From the NCBI RefSeq assembly GCF_028890115.1, contig NZ_JARCJD010000005.1, positions 81,880-145,879 of the forward strand: a stretch of 64,000 bases of DNA, written 5' to 3'. This DNA is from Phaeobacter sp. QD34_24. GTDB taxonomy: Bacteria > Pseudomonadota > Alphaproteobacteria > Rhodobacterales > Rhodobacteraceae. The stretch's first letter is position 1. Every line of letters begins with the position of its first letter. The notes under the pieces are model-generated. The model saw only the letters and a program-made list of their open reading frames with translations, was not told the origin of the DNA and did no database searches. Positions 26,311 through 34,887 of the stretch are shown one piece after another. A program made the position numbers and the translations under genes.

Positions 26311-28494
26311 TCAGGATTTCAGCCGCAGCGCGTTCAGCGATACGGTAATGGAAGAGCTAGACATCGCCAGTGCCGCGATCAAGGGGGTTGCCAGCCCCGC
26401 CACCGCCAGGGGCACCGCGATTACGTTGTAAAGCGTCGCCAGGCGGAAGTTCTCGCGAATGCGGCGGATCGCCTGACCGGCAACACCGCAGGCCTCGGCA
26501 ATGGGCTCCAGATCCTGCCCCAACAGAACAATGTCCGAGGCGACGCGAGCCGCATCCAGGGCCGAGGCCGGAGAGATCGACACATGCGCCGCCGCCAGGG
26601 CTGCGGTGTCGTTCAGACCGTCACCGACCATCAGCACCTTCTTGCCCTGGTCAGCCAGCATCTGAATGCGCGCAGCCTTATCCTCGGGCAGGGCTTCGGC
26701 CACCCATTTTTCAATGCCAAGACGGTTCGCCAGGGCCTCCACCGCGCCGGTGGTGTCGCCCGAAATCAGCAGCACCTCCTTGCCCGCCGCCTGCAGCGCC
26801 CGCACGGCCTCGGCGGCACCGGGACGCAGCGCATCGGTAAAGCGGAAGCCACGCGGTTTGCTGCCCTCTCCGGTATCGAGCCAAGCCGTGGTCTGGCTGC
26901 CCTGCGCAGCCCCCACCCAGGCGGCACGCCCCAGGCGCACCCGGCGGCCCTGATACAGACCTTCGGTGCCATAGCCCGGAACCTCGCGCAGGTCTGTGAC
27001 ATCAGCGGGCGAAATCCCCGCCTCGCGGGCGGCACGCACCAGCGCGACCGACAAGGGGTGCGACGACGGCGTCGCCAGGGCCAGGGCGATCTCCAGATCG
27101 CTGCGGGCCATCTCATCCAGGCTGACCAGCTGTGGCGTTCCGGCAGTCAGCGTCCCGGTCTTGTCAAAGACCACGGTATCGACACCGGCCAGGCGCTCCA
27201 GCGCCGTGGAATGCTTGATCAACATGCCCTTCTTGAACAACCGTCCCGAAGCCGCCGTGGTCACCGCCGGCACAGCCAGGCCCAGTGCACAGGGGCAGGT
27301 GATGATCAGCACCGCCGCCGCGATATTGAGCGCGGTGCGCACATCGAAGGTGTAGAGATACCAGCCCACAAAGGCGAGTGCCGACAGGATATGCACCCCC
27401 GGCGCATAAAGCTTCGCGGCGCTGTCAGCCAGCGAGGTATAACGTGAGCGGCCCGATTCCGCGATGGCCACCAGATCGGCCATACGGTGCAGCGAGGTTT
27501 CCTCTCCTACCGCTGTGGCGCGGATGGTCAGAGGGCCGGTCAGGTTCACCTCACCTGCAGACACCGCCGTACCGGGGGCTGCGAATACCGGCAGGGTCTC
27601 ACCGGTCAAAAGGGAACGGTCGAGCTCGGAATGCCCCTCGGTGACCTCGCCATCCATCGGCATGCGCCCGCCGGGGCGCACCAGGATCAGATCGCCAATT
27701 GCCAGATCTGCCACCGGCACCTCATATTCCTGCCCATCCAGCAGGCGCGTGGCGCGGGGGACTTCCAACGCGGCCAGTTCCTGCGCCGCAGAGCGCGCCA
27801 CCGCGCGGGTGCGGTAATCAAGGTAGCGCCCGGCCAGAAGAAAGAAGGTCAGCGTCAGCGCCGCATCGAAATAGGCGTGCTCGCCCGACAATGACGTCTC
27901 CCACAGGGAGGTCACCAGCGCCAGAACCAGCGCCAGCACGATCGGCACGTCCATGTTGAGCCGCCCGACCTTCAAGGCGCTCCAGGCGTTCTTGAAGAAC
28001 GGTTGCGCGGAAAAGATGATCGCCGGGAAGGTGATCGCCGCCGAGATCCAGTGGAACATGTCCCGCGTCGCATCCGACGCCCCGGACCAGACCGAGATCG
28101 ACAAGAGCATCACATTCATCGAGGCAAATCCGGCAACCGCCAGCCGCATCAACAGGTCCCGCCCCGCCTTGTCGTTATGGGTGGCCGCCAAGGCTGTCAG
28201 GTCCAGCTCATGGGCCTCATAGCCAAGGCCTTCAAGTACCGGGATCAGATCGGCGGCACGCAGATCCGGCTCGGCCTCGATCAACGCCCGTTTCAGCGTC
28301 AGGTTCACCCGCGCCGAGTGGATTCCGGGATAGGCATTGAGCGCCCGTTCCACCGCCGAAATGCAGGCCTGACAGTGGATCGTGGGCAGGGACAGCGCCA
28401 GACGCGCCTCTGTCGGGGCCTGTTCCACAGCCTCGGATGGGGCGGCGACACAGCCCGGGCATACCGCCATCTGAGGGCGCATCTGAGCGGTCAT
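26311..28494 (-). CDS. ccoI: Copper-translocating P-type ATPase CcoI
   Basis: A 727-aa heavy-metal P1B ATPase that exports or delivers Cu to cbb3 oxidase assembly. Features in order: N-terminal Cys pair CPGC, a metal-binding domain with CQAC (about 42-45), the TGES-type actuator (LTGETLP), the ion-channel CPC motif, the phosphorylation site DKTGT, the HP motif in SSHPLS and the hinge GDGLND. The N-terminus and position between ccoH and ccoS separate it from a general CopA. It follows ccoH by 6 bp. Confidence 0.95.
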   Translation of the reverse strand: MTAQMRPQMAVCPGCVAAPSEAVEQAPTEARLALSLPTIHCQACISAVERALNAYPGIHSARVNLTLKRALIEAEPDLRAADLIPVLEGLGYEAHELDLTALAATHNDKAGRDLLMRLAVAGFASMNVMLLSISVWSGASDATRDMFHWISAAITFPAIIFSAQPFFKNAWSALKVGRLNMDVPIVLALVLALVTSLWETSLSGEHAYFDAALTLTFFLLAGRYLDYRTRAVARSAAQELAALEVPRATRLLDGQEYEVPVADLAIGDLILVRPGGRMPMDGEVTEGHSELDRSLLTGETLPVFAAPGTAVSAGEVNLTGPLTIRATAVGEETSLHRMADLVAIAESGRSRYTSLADSAAKLYAPGVHILSALAFVGWYLYTFDVRTALNIAAAVLIITCPCALGLAVPAVTTAASGRLFKKGMLIKHSTALERLAGVDTVVFDKTGTLTAGTPQLVSLDEMARSDLEIALALATPSSHPLSVALVRAAREAGISPADVTDLREVPGYGTEGLYQGRRVRLGRAAWVGAAQGSQTTAWLDTGEGSKPRGFRFTDALRPGAAEAVRALQAAGKEVLLISGDTTGAVEALANRLGIEKWVAEALPEDKAARIQMLADQGKKVLMVGDGLNDTAALAAAHVSISPASALDAARVASDIVLLGQDLEPIAEACGVAGQAIRRIRENFRLATLYNVIAVPLAVAGLATPLIAALAMSSSSITVSLNALRLKS

Positions 28495-28500
28495 CGCCTC

Positions 28501-28974
28501 TTACCCCTTGGTTACATGCAGCAGGACCCGCTGGGTGAACTCGGTGCCGTTCTTGGCCCGCGCCACCATGCGGATATTCCAGTTACCCGCCCCCAGATCG
28601 GCAGGTGCCACATAGGCTTGCCCGTCGAACTGGAAATCGGGTTTCTGATCGTCCTTCACATGGGTTGCGCGCCCCAGGGTCGCGGTCAGCTTGGCGACCT
28701 CCACGGGCTTGCCCTCCCGGTCGGTGATCTCGAGCTTCACCACCCCCTCTTGGGCAGAGGCATAGACCGACCAGCCCAGGGCCTCTTGCGCGGCCCGGCG
28801 AATGTCGAACTCCTGGCTGGCAACATAGGAGTTCTTCACCTCCAGCCCCGGAAAGGTTTTTACCGCATTCACCGCCAGCGCGATATTGACGCTGATGATC
28901 ACCGCAAAGGCGCCGACGAAGACCATCAACGCATGGCGGCCTGTGAACTCACGCTGGGGTTTATCCGGGGCCAT
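28501..28974 (-). CDS. ccoH: Cbb3 oxidase assembly protein CcoH (FixH)
   Basis: A 157-aa membrane protein with one N-terminal transmembrane helix (HALMVFVGAFAVIISVNIALAV, about 15-36) and a periplasmic FixH domain (NSYVASQEFD, then GNWNIRMVARAKNGTEFTQR). CcoH stabilises the cbb3 complex during assembly. It is 3 bp downstream of ccoG and 6 bp upstream of ccoI. Confidence 0.94.
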   Translation of the reverse strand: MAPDKPQREFTGRHALMVFVGAFAVIISVNIALAVNAVKTFPGLEVKNSYVASQEFDIRRAAQEALGWSVYASAQEGVVKLEITDREGKPVEVAKLTATLGRATHVKDDQKPDFQFDGQAYVAPADLGAGNWNIRMVARAKNGTEFTQRVLLHVTKG

Positions 28975-28977
28975 GGT

Positions 28978-30408
28978 TCAGTTTCCTTTCCCGTTGAAGG
29001 TGGTGTCCTTATAGGCGCGCTCGCCGTTGCCCAGGTCTTCGACCCAGATCCGGACCGGGGTGGATTCGGCTAGGGAGGACGGCGCGCCTTTCGGCGTAAC
29101 GATATAGACCCGCTGCAGGAAGGCGGTATCCGCAGGCACCTCGACCGAGGCATAGGGTGTGCCTTCCAGCTGGATGCGCATTTCCGGCTCGCCCTTGATC
29201 GACAGCTGGAATTGGCGCGGCTCACCGTGTTTGTTGCGCAGACGCACATCATAGGTATTGCGGACCGACCCGTCCGACAGGGTGACAAAGGTCGGGTTGC
29301 GCACCGGCGCCACCGTCAGGTCGATGTCGGGGCGGATGAACAGCGCAAAGACCAGCGCAATGCCGACCACCGACCACAGCGCGGTATACATGATGGTGCG
29401 CGGCCGCAGGATGTGTTTCCAGACGCTGCGCGGCGGTTGCCCCGCACGTTCGCCCGCCTCGTCCGACAGGGCCATGTAATCGATCAGCCCGCGCGGCTTG
29501 CCGATCTTGGCCATCATGTCATCGCAGGCATCGATACACAGGGCGCAGGTGATGCATTCCAGCTGCTGCCCGTCGCGGATGTCGATCCCCACGGGGCAGA
29601 CGTTGACGCAGGCCATGCAATCGATGCAATCGCCCAACTGCTCGGCCTCGGCGGATTTGCGGTGCTTGCCGCGCGGCTCTCCGCGCCATTCGCGGTAACC
29701 GACGGTCAGCGTGTCCTCATCCATCATCGCGGCCTGAATACGCGGCCAGGGGCAGGCATAGATGCAGATCTGCTCGCGCGCGAACCCGCCGAAGAAGAAG
29801 GTGGTCAGCGTCAGCACCAGCATGGTGGTATAGGCGATCGGATGGGCGTTCAGCGTCACCAGGTCAACCAGCAGAGTCGGCGCATCGGCAAAGTAGAAAA
29901 TCCAGGCACCGCCCGTGGCCAGACCGATCAGGAACCAGGAGACCCATTTGGTGACCCGCAGCCGGGCCTTGCGGAAATCCATCTTCTTCTGGCGATGCAG
30001 GCGCAGGCGCGCGTTGCGGTCGCCTTCGATCCAGCGCTCGACCAGGATGAACAGGTCGGTCCAGACCGTCTGCGGACAGGCATAGCCGCACCAGACCCGG
30101 CCCAGAGCCGAGGTAAACAGAAACAGCCCAAGGCCGGCCATGATCAGAAGGCCAGCCACAAAATAGAATTCATGAGGCCAGATCTCGATCCAGAAGAAGT
30201 AGAACCGACGGTTGGCCAGATCCAGCAGGACCGCCTGATCCGGCAGCGATGGCCCCCGGTCCCAGCGGATCCAGGGCGTCAGGTAATAGATGCCGAGCAT
30301 CACGGCCATCAGATACCATTTGAGATTTCGGAAAAAACCGGAGACGCGCCTTGGAAAAATCGGCTCCCTGGCGGCGTAAAGGCTTGGGGCGGGATCGGAA
30401 TCGCTCAC
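28978..30408 (-). CDS. ccoG: Cytochrome oxidase accessory protein CcoG (FixG/RdxA)
   Basis: A 476-aa polytopic iron-sulfur protein proposed to reduce Cu for cbb3 assembly. Cys motifs CGYACPQ and CIYACPW lie in membrane segments, and a ferredoxin-like domain follows with CIDCMACVNVCP and CITCALCIDACD for two 4Fe-4S clusters. The C-terminal Ig-like FixG domain is present. It heads the ccoGHIS operon. An FNR box is centred 70 bp upstream of the ATG, so it is expected to be induced under low oxygen by FnrL. Confidence 0.95.
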   Translation of the reverse strand: MSDSDPAPSLYAAREPIFPRRVSGFFRNLKWYLMAVMLGIYYLTPWIRWDRGPSLPDQAVLLDLANRRFYFFWIEIWPHEFYFVAGLLIMAGLGLFLFTSALGRVWCGYACPQTVWTDLFILVERWIEGDRNARLRLHRQKKMDFRKARLRVTKWVSWFLIGLATGGAWIFYFADAPTLLVDLVTLNAHPIAYTTMLVLTLTTFFFGGFAREQICIYACPWPRIQAAMMDEDTLTVGYREWRGEPRGKHRKSAEAEQLGDCIDCMACVNVCPVGIDIRDGQQLECITCALCIDACDDMMAKIGKPRGLIDYMALSDEAGERAGQPPRSVWKHILRPRTIMYTALWSVVGIALVFALFIRPDIDLTVAPVRNPTFVTLSDGSVRNTYDVRLRNKHGEPRQFQLSIKGEPEMRIQLEGTPYASVEVPADTAFLQRVYIVTPKGAPSSLAESTPVRIWVEDLGNGERAYKDTTFNGKGN

Positions 30409-30471
30409 GGACTCACTCCACTAACTTGGATCTTATCCTTGGGGTTCTCACAGAAGCAGCATGCCACAGCC

Positions 30472-30485
30472 TTGACGTGGATCAA
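30472..30485 (-). promoter_or_regulatory. FnrL box upstream of ccoG
   Basis: TTGAC-GTGG-ATCAA, one mismatch from TTGAT-N4-ATCAA. At the usual -41.5 position it predicts a transcript start near 30437 and a ~29-nt leader for ccoG. Confidence 0.85.
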
Positions 30486-30580
30486 AAAGCGTATCGAGCA
30501 AATATCTTTTGAATGCGCAATTTCCCTTGTTTTGCAGACCTAACCCAACGGAAGTCCCCCGTTCACACATCTGTGAAAAC

Positions 30581-31471
30581 TCAAAGCCCGCCGCCCTCGG
30601 GCAGCTGACGATGCCGTCTGAGCCAGGAAATGAACTTGCGCGCCTGCGGACGCAGGACGCCTGGCACGGTCGCAATATGATAGCCGCGCGAATCCTCTTC
30701 GGTGAACAGAGCTTCCAGCCGCCCGGCGCGCAGGTCTTCCGCGACGAAGGCCTGCACGCTGACCGCAATGCCCTGCCCGTCGCGCACCGCCTCCATCAAC
30801 AGGTTTCCAGGCAGGCGGATCCGGGATCCGCGCAGAGCGTCGTCCACGCCGCGCGAGGTCAGCCATTTGGTGGCTTCCGTGGTGCCAAGCTCCTCCAGCC
30901 AGGGAAAATCCAGCAGATCCTGAGGCGATGAAACCCGCTGCCCTTCCAGCAGATGCGGAGCCGCAACCACGGTCATGGGCGACTGCAGCAGGGGCTCGGT
31001 CTCAAGCCCGGCCCACTGCCCTGCCCCGTATCGCACCGCGATATCGATCCCGCCCGGTGTCAGTTCGACCAGCTCACCCACCGGATCCAGAACCAGATCC
31101 ACATCCGGATGCAGGGCGCGGAACTCGGCCAGGCGCGGCATCAGCCATTGCGCCGCAAACATCGGCGTGCAGGTGATATGAAGCGGCCGCGCCGCGCCAG
31201 AGGTGGTGAGATCCTGAACCGCGGTCTGGATCGTGCTGAAGCCCAGCTGCAGCCCGCGAGCCAGATGGGCCCCGTCCTGCGTCAAGCTGAGGCCACGCCC
31301 ATTGCGTTCCAGAAGCGCCACGCCCATGTGGCGTTCGAGCGCGCGCAACTGCTGGCTAATGGCAGCATGGCTAACATTGAGCGCCGCCCCCGCCTTCACC
31401 ACATTTCCGGTTTCGGCAAAGGCTGAAAAGGCCCTGAGCGCGGCCAATGGTGGCAGAGAGATCCACTCCAT
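30581..31471 (-). CDS. LysR-family regulator (GcvA-like)
   Basis: A 296-aa LysR regulator. The N-terminal HTH reads LAALRAFSAFAETGNVVKAGAALNVSHAAISQQLRALE, and the effector domain contains LHITCTPMFAAQWLMPRL and GIDIAVRYGAG, typical of GcvA-type members. The start at 31471 places the HTH at residues 5-60; a longer in-frame start would run through the operator. It is divergent from a 64-aa gene, with a 17-bp dyad at 31473-31489. GcvA-like names do not imply glycine control here. Confidence 0.9.
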   Translation of the reverse strand: MEWISLPPLAALRAFSAFAETGNVVKAGAALNVSHAAISQQLRALERHMGVALLERNGRGLSLTQDGAHLARGLQLGFSTIQTAVQDLTTSGAARPLHITCTPMFAAQWLMPRLAEFRALHPDVDLVLDPVGELVELTPGGIDIAVRYGAGQWAGLETEPLLQSPMTVVAAPHLLEGQRVSSPQDLLDFPWLEELGTTEATKWLTSRGVDDALRGSRIRLPGNLLMEAVRDGQGIAVSVQAFVAEDLRAGRLEALFTEEDSRGYHIATVPGVLRPQARKFISWLRRHRQLPEGGGL

Positions 31472-31472
31472 T

Positions 31473-31489
31473 TGTAATCTCACCTTACA
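31473..31489. promoter_or_regulatory. Candidate LysR operator
   Basis: TGTAA-N7-TTACA, a perfect dyad of the T-N11-A class, abutting the LysR start codon and about 80 bp before the divergent small gene. The location suggests autorepression plus control of the small gene. Confidence 0.55.
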
Positions 31490-31568
31490 TAATGGCTTTT
31501 TTCCTGACTCGCATGAATCCCGGTTTGGCGCAACATGGACGCCAGTACCAAACCCAGGAGACATCGCC

Positions 31569-31763
31569 ATGCTGACCGATATCTACGCCCGCGCCATGAT
31601 CACTGCGACCCGCCAAAACACCATCTGCCTGCGGGAGATGCCTGCGGCGGCACGCCCGCTGCCGGTGCCAAAGACAGGCCTGGGCAGGCTGAAAGCCCGG
31701 CTCAAACGCCTGAGCCGCCGCCCTGCCGGGCAGATCCGCTGCATCGATCCGCAAAACATTTGA
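31569..31763 (+). CDS. Small basic protein divergent from LysR
   Basis: A 64-aa protein starting MLTDIYARAMITATRQN and ending QIRCIDPQNI, with an Arg/Lys-rich middle (LGRLKARLKRLSRR) that could bind nucleic acid or membrane. AGGAGA lies 7 nt before the ATG. It resembles DUF1127-type short basic proteins in size and charge, but I cannot confirm the family. It is the only gene between the LysR promoter and a strong inverted repeat at 31770. An overlapping minus-strand frame of 117 codons has no ribosome site. Confidence 0.55.
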   Translation: MLTDIYARAMITATRQNTICLREMPAAARPLPVPKTGLGRLKARLKRLSRRPAGQIRCIDPQNI

Positions 31764-31769
31764 AAAAAG

Positions 31770-31819
31770 AAGCGTCGGCTTTTCAGGAAACGCGCGAACA
31801 GATCGAAAAGCCGACGCTT
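31770..31819. repeat. Perfect 15-bp inverted repeat, 20-nt loop
   Basis: AAGCGTCGGCTTTTC at 31770-31784 and GAAAAGCCGACGCTT at 31805-31819, separated by 20 nt, 6 bp after the stop of the small gene. The arms are exact. There is no downstream T run, so a simple intrinsic terminator is not evident; an RNA-stabilising 3' hairpin or a protein site is possible. Confidence 0.8.
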
Positions 31820-31955
31820 GAACCCGTCTTGCCAGCACGTCGGCGCGAACGGGATGAAAAAGACCCGGCAGAAGAGCAGGAACGAGGTGTTTCAGAGGCC
31901 TGCCGGATCTATCTCTGTGTTGAGATCATATAAGCACAGGCTGCCGCAGATGGAT

Positions 31956-31969
31956 TTGACACGGATCAA
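31956..31969 (+). promoter_or_regulatory. FNR box upstream of the EamA gene
   Basis: TTGAC-ACGG-ATCAA, the same half-sites as the ccoG box. The centre is 134 bp before the EamA start. If used at -41.5 it predicts a start near 32004 and a 93-nt leader. No other gene is close enough downstream on the plus strand. Confidence 0.6.
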
Positions 31970-32096
31970 ATCGGCACGAAAAATGCGCGCCTTCGACCAT
32001 GGGTTTGCGTGATTTTCATGCGATCCGCCGCCCCTGCCACCGGGGCTGTGCCCCCGATTTCTTGTCCGCTGAGCCATGCGGTGATATCGCCAAGAC

Positions 32097-33008
32097 ATGG
32101 GCTCCCCGTTTTCCGATCATCGTGCCGGGACACCTCCGGTTTTTCTTGCCGGACTCGGCGTGTTCTTTGCCTCCTTTTGCTTTGGCCTGCTGCCCTATTT
32201 CGCGCGCAGCCTCAGCGATCAGGGCATGCCCTCCCATGTCATCGCCTTTCACCGATTCACGCTTGCGGCCCTGATCCTGTCCCCGCTGCTGATCGCGCAA
32301 CGGGCGAAGATGCGGGCAATCCTGTGGGGGATGGGGGCTGGCGCCGCGATGGGTCTGGGCTGGATCGGATATGTCACCGCCCTGCGCAGCGCGCCGGTAT
32401 CGGTGGTCGGGGTGCTATATATGACCTACCCGGTGTTCACCCTGCTCATTGCCTGGCTGCTGTTTCGCGATCGCCCCTCCTTGCGGGCGGTGGGTGCTGC
32501 TGCCCTGATCGTTGCGGCGGCGGTCTTGGCCAGCCGCCCCGGCGCAGTTCCCGTTGCGGTGATACCGCTCCTGATCCTGTCCCTTGCCGCACCTTTGGGG
32601 TTTGGTCTGGGCATCACGGTTCTGGTCTATCGCCTGACCGCCCTGCCTCCGCTGGCACGAATCGCGGCGGTGTCCCTTGGATCCGTTCTCGGGCTGCTGC
32701 CCTTGGTTCTCGGCACCGAGAGCGCCCGACTGTTCCCACAGGACGGGGCTGGCTGGATGCTGTTGCTAGGCATTGCCATTGGAACCGCCCTGGTGCCGCA
32801 ACTGATCTATGCAACCTGCGCTCCACTCGTTGGCGCTGCCCGCACTGCGGTGATCGGCAGCATTGAGCTGCCCACCATGTTCGCGGTCGGTGTCCTTGCC
32901 TTCGAGGAACGGATCACTCTGCCGCAAGGCGTCGCTTGTGCGCTGATCCTCACGGCCATCCTTCTGAGCAACAAAGGTGCCGTAGCCCCCGTTAGCTGCC
33001 CCAAATAG
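32097..33008 (+). CDS. EamA/DMT family transporter
   Basis: A 303-aa drug/metabolite-transporter protein with about ten hydrophobic helices in two EamA repeats (for example APVSVVGVLYMTYPVFTLLIAWLLF and VGAARTAVIGSIELPTMFAVGVLAF). Such proteins export amino acids, nucleobases or other small metabolites; the substrate is not predictable. An FNR box upstream suggests induction at low oxygen. It is convergent with ccoP. Confidence 0.9.
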   Translation: MGSPFSDHRAGTPPVFLAGLGVFFASFCFGLLPYFARSLSDQGMPSHVIAFHRFTLAALILSPLLIAQRAKMRAILWGMGAGAAMGLGWIGYVTALRSAPVSVVGVLYMTYPVFTLLIAWLLFRDRPSLRAVGAAALIVAAAVLASRPGAVPVAVIPLLILSLAAPLGFGLGITVLVYRLTALPPLARIAAVSLGSVLGLLPLVLGTESARLFPQDGAGWMLLLGIAIGTALVPQLIYATCAPLVGAARTAVIGSIELPTMFAVGVLAFEERITLPQGVACALILTAILLSNKGAVAPVSCPK

Positions 33009-33036
33009 AAAGAGGGCCGCCCAGCGGGCAGCCCTC
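33003..33036 (-). terminator. Intrinsic terminator of ccoNOQP
   Basis: On the minus strand a hairpin GAGGGC-x-GCCC / GGGC-x-GCCCTC (33012-33036, one internal mismatch) is followed by a T-rich stretch (TTTCTATTT). It lies 30 bp after the ccoP stop and overlaps the end of the convergent EamA gene's 3' side. Confidence 0.75.
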
Positions 33037-33066
33037 ATTGGCAATCATAAAGTGGCCAGAGGTGAT

Positions 33067-33936
33067 TTACTCACCGCCACCCAGCTGGTGCACATAGGCG
33101 GAGACGGCGCGGATTTCCGCTTCGCTCAACCGGGTGTTCCAGGCAGGCATCACGCCATAGCGCGAATTGGTGACCGTCTCGGTCAGTGCTGCGTAGTCAC
33201 CACCATAGAGCCAGATCGCATCGGCCAGGTTCGGAGCGCCCTGGGCGCGATCACCCGTGCCGTCTTCCATGTGGCAGGAGGAGCAGTTGTCCTCGAACAA
33301 CACGGCACCGGCTTCGACCTTGGAGGCATCCTGCGCCTCACCCGAGAGCGACATGACGAAGTTCACGACCTGGTCGATCTCTTCGGCTTCCAGCAGCTCG
33401 TCCCGGCCAAAGGCAGGCATCTCGGAGTAGCGCGCTTCGTCGCTGTCCTCGTTGCGGATACCATGGGCGACGGTTGCGTGGATGTCCTCCACCGAACCAC
33501 CCCAAAGCCAGTCATCGTCCAAGAGGTTGGGATATCCCTTGGCACCCGCCGCACCCGAACCGTGACACTGGGCGCACCAGGTCTTGAACACGGCGGAGCC
33601 CGCCGACACGGCATAGGAGTTCAGGTCCGCATCTGCCGAAATCTCGGTCAGCTCGGTCTCGACCAGCTTGGCGTTGACCGGGGCGTTTGCCTCGTCAACG
33701 GCTGCGATTTCCGCCGCGACATCGGCGCGGGTCGACCAGCCCAGAACCCCGGCGGTGGCCGAGTTGATCATCGGCCAGGCCGGATAGGCGATGGTATAGC
33801 CGATGCCCCAGATGATGGTCAGGTAGAAGGTCCAGAGCCACCAGCGCGGCATCGGGTTGTCGAATTCCTCGATCCCGTCCCACTCGTGGCCGGTGGTGTT
33901 CGGATCGCTGTCGAACTTCTGCGATTTCTTACTCAT
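33067..33936 (-). CDS. ccoP: Cbb3 oxidase di-haem cytochrome c subunit CcoP
   Basis: A 289-aa subunit carrying electrons to CcoN. One N-terminal membrane helix ([20 protein letters not shown]) is followed by two class I cytochrome c domains with CAQCH and CSSCH haem sites. The YSEMPAFG and YGVMPAW segments hold the axial Met ligands. ATGA overlap with ccoQ (33933-33936). Last structural gene before the terminator. Confidence 0.97.
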   Translation of the reverse strand: MSKKSQKFDSDPNTTGHEWDGIEEFDNPMPRWWLWTFYLTIIWGIGYTIAYPAWPMINSATAGVLGWSTRADVAAEIAAVDEANAPVNAKLVETELTEISADADLNSYAVSAGSAVFKTWCAQCHGSGAAGAKGYPNLLDDDWLWGGSVEDIHATVAHGIRNEDSDEARYSEMPAFGRDELLEAEEIDQVVNFVMSLSGEAQDASKVEAGAVLFEDNCSSCHMEDGTGDRAQGAPNLADAIWLYGGDYAALTETVTNSRYGVMPAWNTRLSEAEIRAVSAYVHQLGGGE

Positions 33937-34130
33937 GTCCGCGCCTCCTTGGCTTGACCCTGTGCAGGGGCGGGTTTGTCATCGTGACGGAAAGGGATAT
34001 CGGCCGTGTCGCGGTAGACCCGGCTGCTGCCCGGGCGAAACACCCAGACAACAACCCCAATGAAGAAGGCGAACAGCATCAGCAGCATCCAGCTGTCTGC
34101 GAACTGCCGCAGGAAAGTATATTCTTCCAT
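33933..34130 (-). CDS. ccoQ: Cbb3 oxidase small subunit CcoQ
   Basis: A 65-aa protein: short N-terminus [14 protein letters not shown], one transmembrane helix ([17 protein letters not shown]) and a charged tail with the [16 protein letters not shown] segment usual for CcoQ. It stabilises cbb3 and, in Rhodobacter, influences signalling to the photosynthesis regulators (established for R. sphaeroides). Placed between ccoO and ccoP. Confidence 0.95.
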   Translation of the reverse strand: MEEYTFLRQFADSWMLLMLFAFFIGVVVWVFRPGSSRVYRDTADIPFRHDDKPAPAQGQAKEART

Positions 34131-34144
34131 ATCCTCCTCCGACC

Positions 34145-34873
34145 TTAGCGGCTTGCATCCGGGGTGAAGGTCGAGAAGTCGACCAAGGTCCCCAGCATCT
34201 GCAGGTAGGCGATCAGGGCATCCGCTTCGGAAACACCCGGCTGACCATCAAAGTTGCGCACGTTGATGTCCTCGCCGTAGCGCTCCAGCAGACCGTCGTA
34301 ATCGCTGTCAGGATCCGCCTGTGCGGCAAAGTCTGCCTGGGCCGCTTCGACCATCTCGTCGGTGTAGGGCACACCCAGAATGGCGTTGGTGGCCATGATA
34401 TCGCCGATGTATTTGCCATCCAGCATGGTCCGCTCGAGGAAGCCATATTTGGGCATCACCGATTCCGGCACCACCGACTGCGGGTCACGCAGGTGATCCA
34501 CGTGCCACTCGTCCGAGTAGCGGCCACCCACACGGGCCAGATCCGGCCCGGTGCGTTTGGACCCCCACTGGAACGGGTGGTCATACATGGACTCTGCCGC
34601 CAGCGAGTAGTGACCATAGCGTTCGACCTCGTCCCGCATGGGGCGGATCATCTGGCTGTGGCACACATAGCAGCCTTCACGGATGTAGATCTCGCGTCCG
34701 GCCATCTCCAGCGGGGTGTAGGGGCGCATGCCCTCCACCTCTTCGATGGTGTTTTCCAGCCAGAACAGCGGTGCGATCTGCACCAGACCACCGATGGTCA
34801 CAACCAGGAAACTACACACCAGAAGGAGGGTCGCGTTGGTCTCGAGGATCTTATGTTTGTCGAGAATTGCCAT
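34145..34873 (-). CDS. ccoO: Cbb3 oxidase mono-haem cytochrome c subunit CcoO
   Basis: A 242-aa membrane-anchored cytochrome c. One N-terminal helix ([23 protein letters not shown]) is followed by the haem site [13 protein letters not shown] and a downstream Met ligand region ([13 protein letters not shown]). It relays electrons from CcoP to CcoN. Follows ccoN by 14 bp. Confidence 0.97.
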   Translation of the reverse strand: MAILDKHKILETNATLLLVCSFLVVTIGGLVQIAPLFWLENTIEEVEGMRPYTPLEMAGREIYIREGCYVCHSQMIRPMRDEVERYGHYSLAAESMYDHPFQWGSKRTGPDLARVGGRYSDEWHVDHLRDPQSVVPESVMPKYGFLERTMLDGKYIGDIMATNAILGVPYTDEMVEAAQADFAAQADPDSDYDGLLERYGEDINVRNFDGQPGVSEADALIAYLQMLGTLVDFSTFTPDASR

Positions 34874-34887
34874 TTGTCCGGCCCTCC

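Larger units (their letters stand above)
31764..32096. other. Intergenic region with inverted repeat and FNR box
   Basis: A 333-bp gap. It holds the 15-bp inverted repeat (31770-31819) and an FNR box (31956-31969). A 52-codon frame near 31850-32012 (MKKTRQKSRNEV) has no clear ribosome site and no family I know, so I do not call it. Confidence 0.5.

Noticed and set aside
31818..32012. A possible 52-64 codon gene before the EamA gene
   Set aside because: No ribosome site, no recognisable family, and it spans the FNR box.
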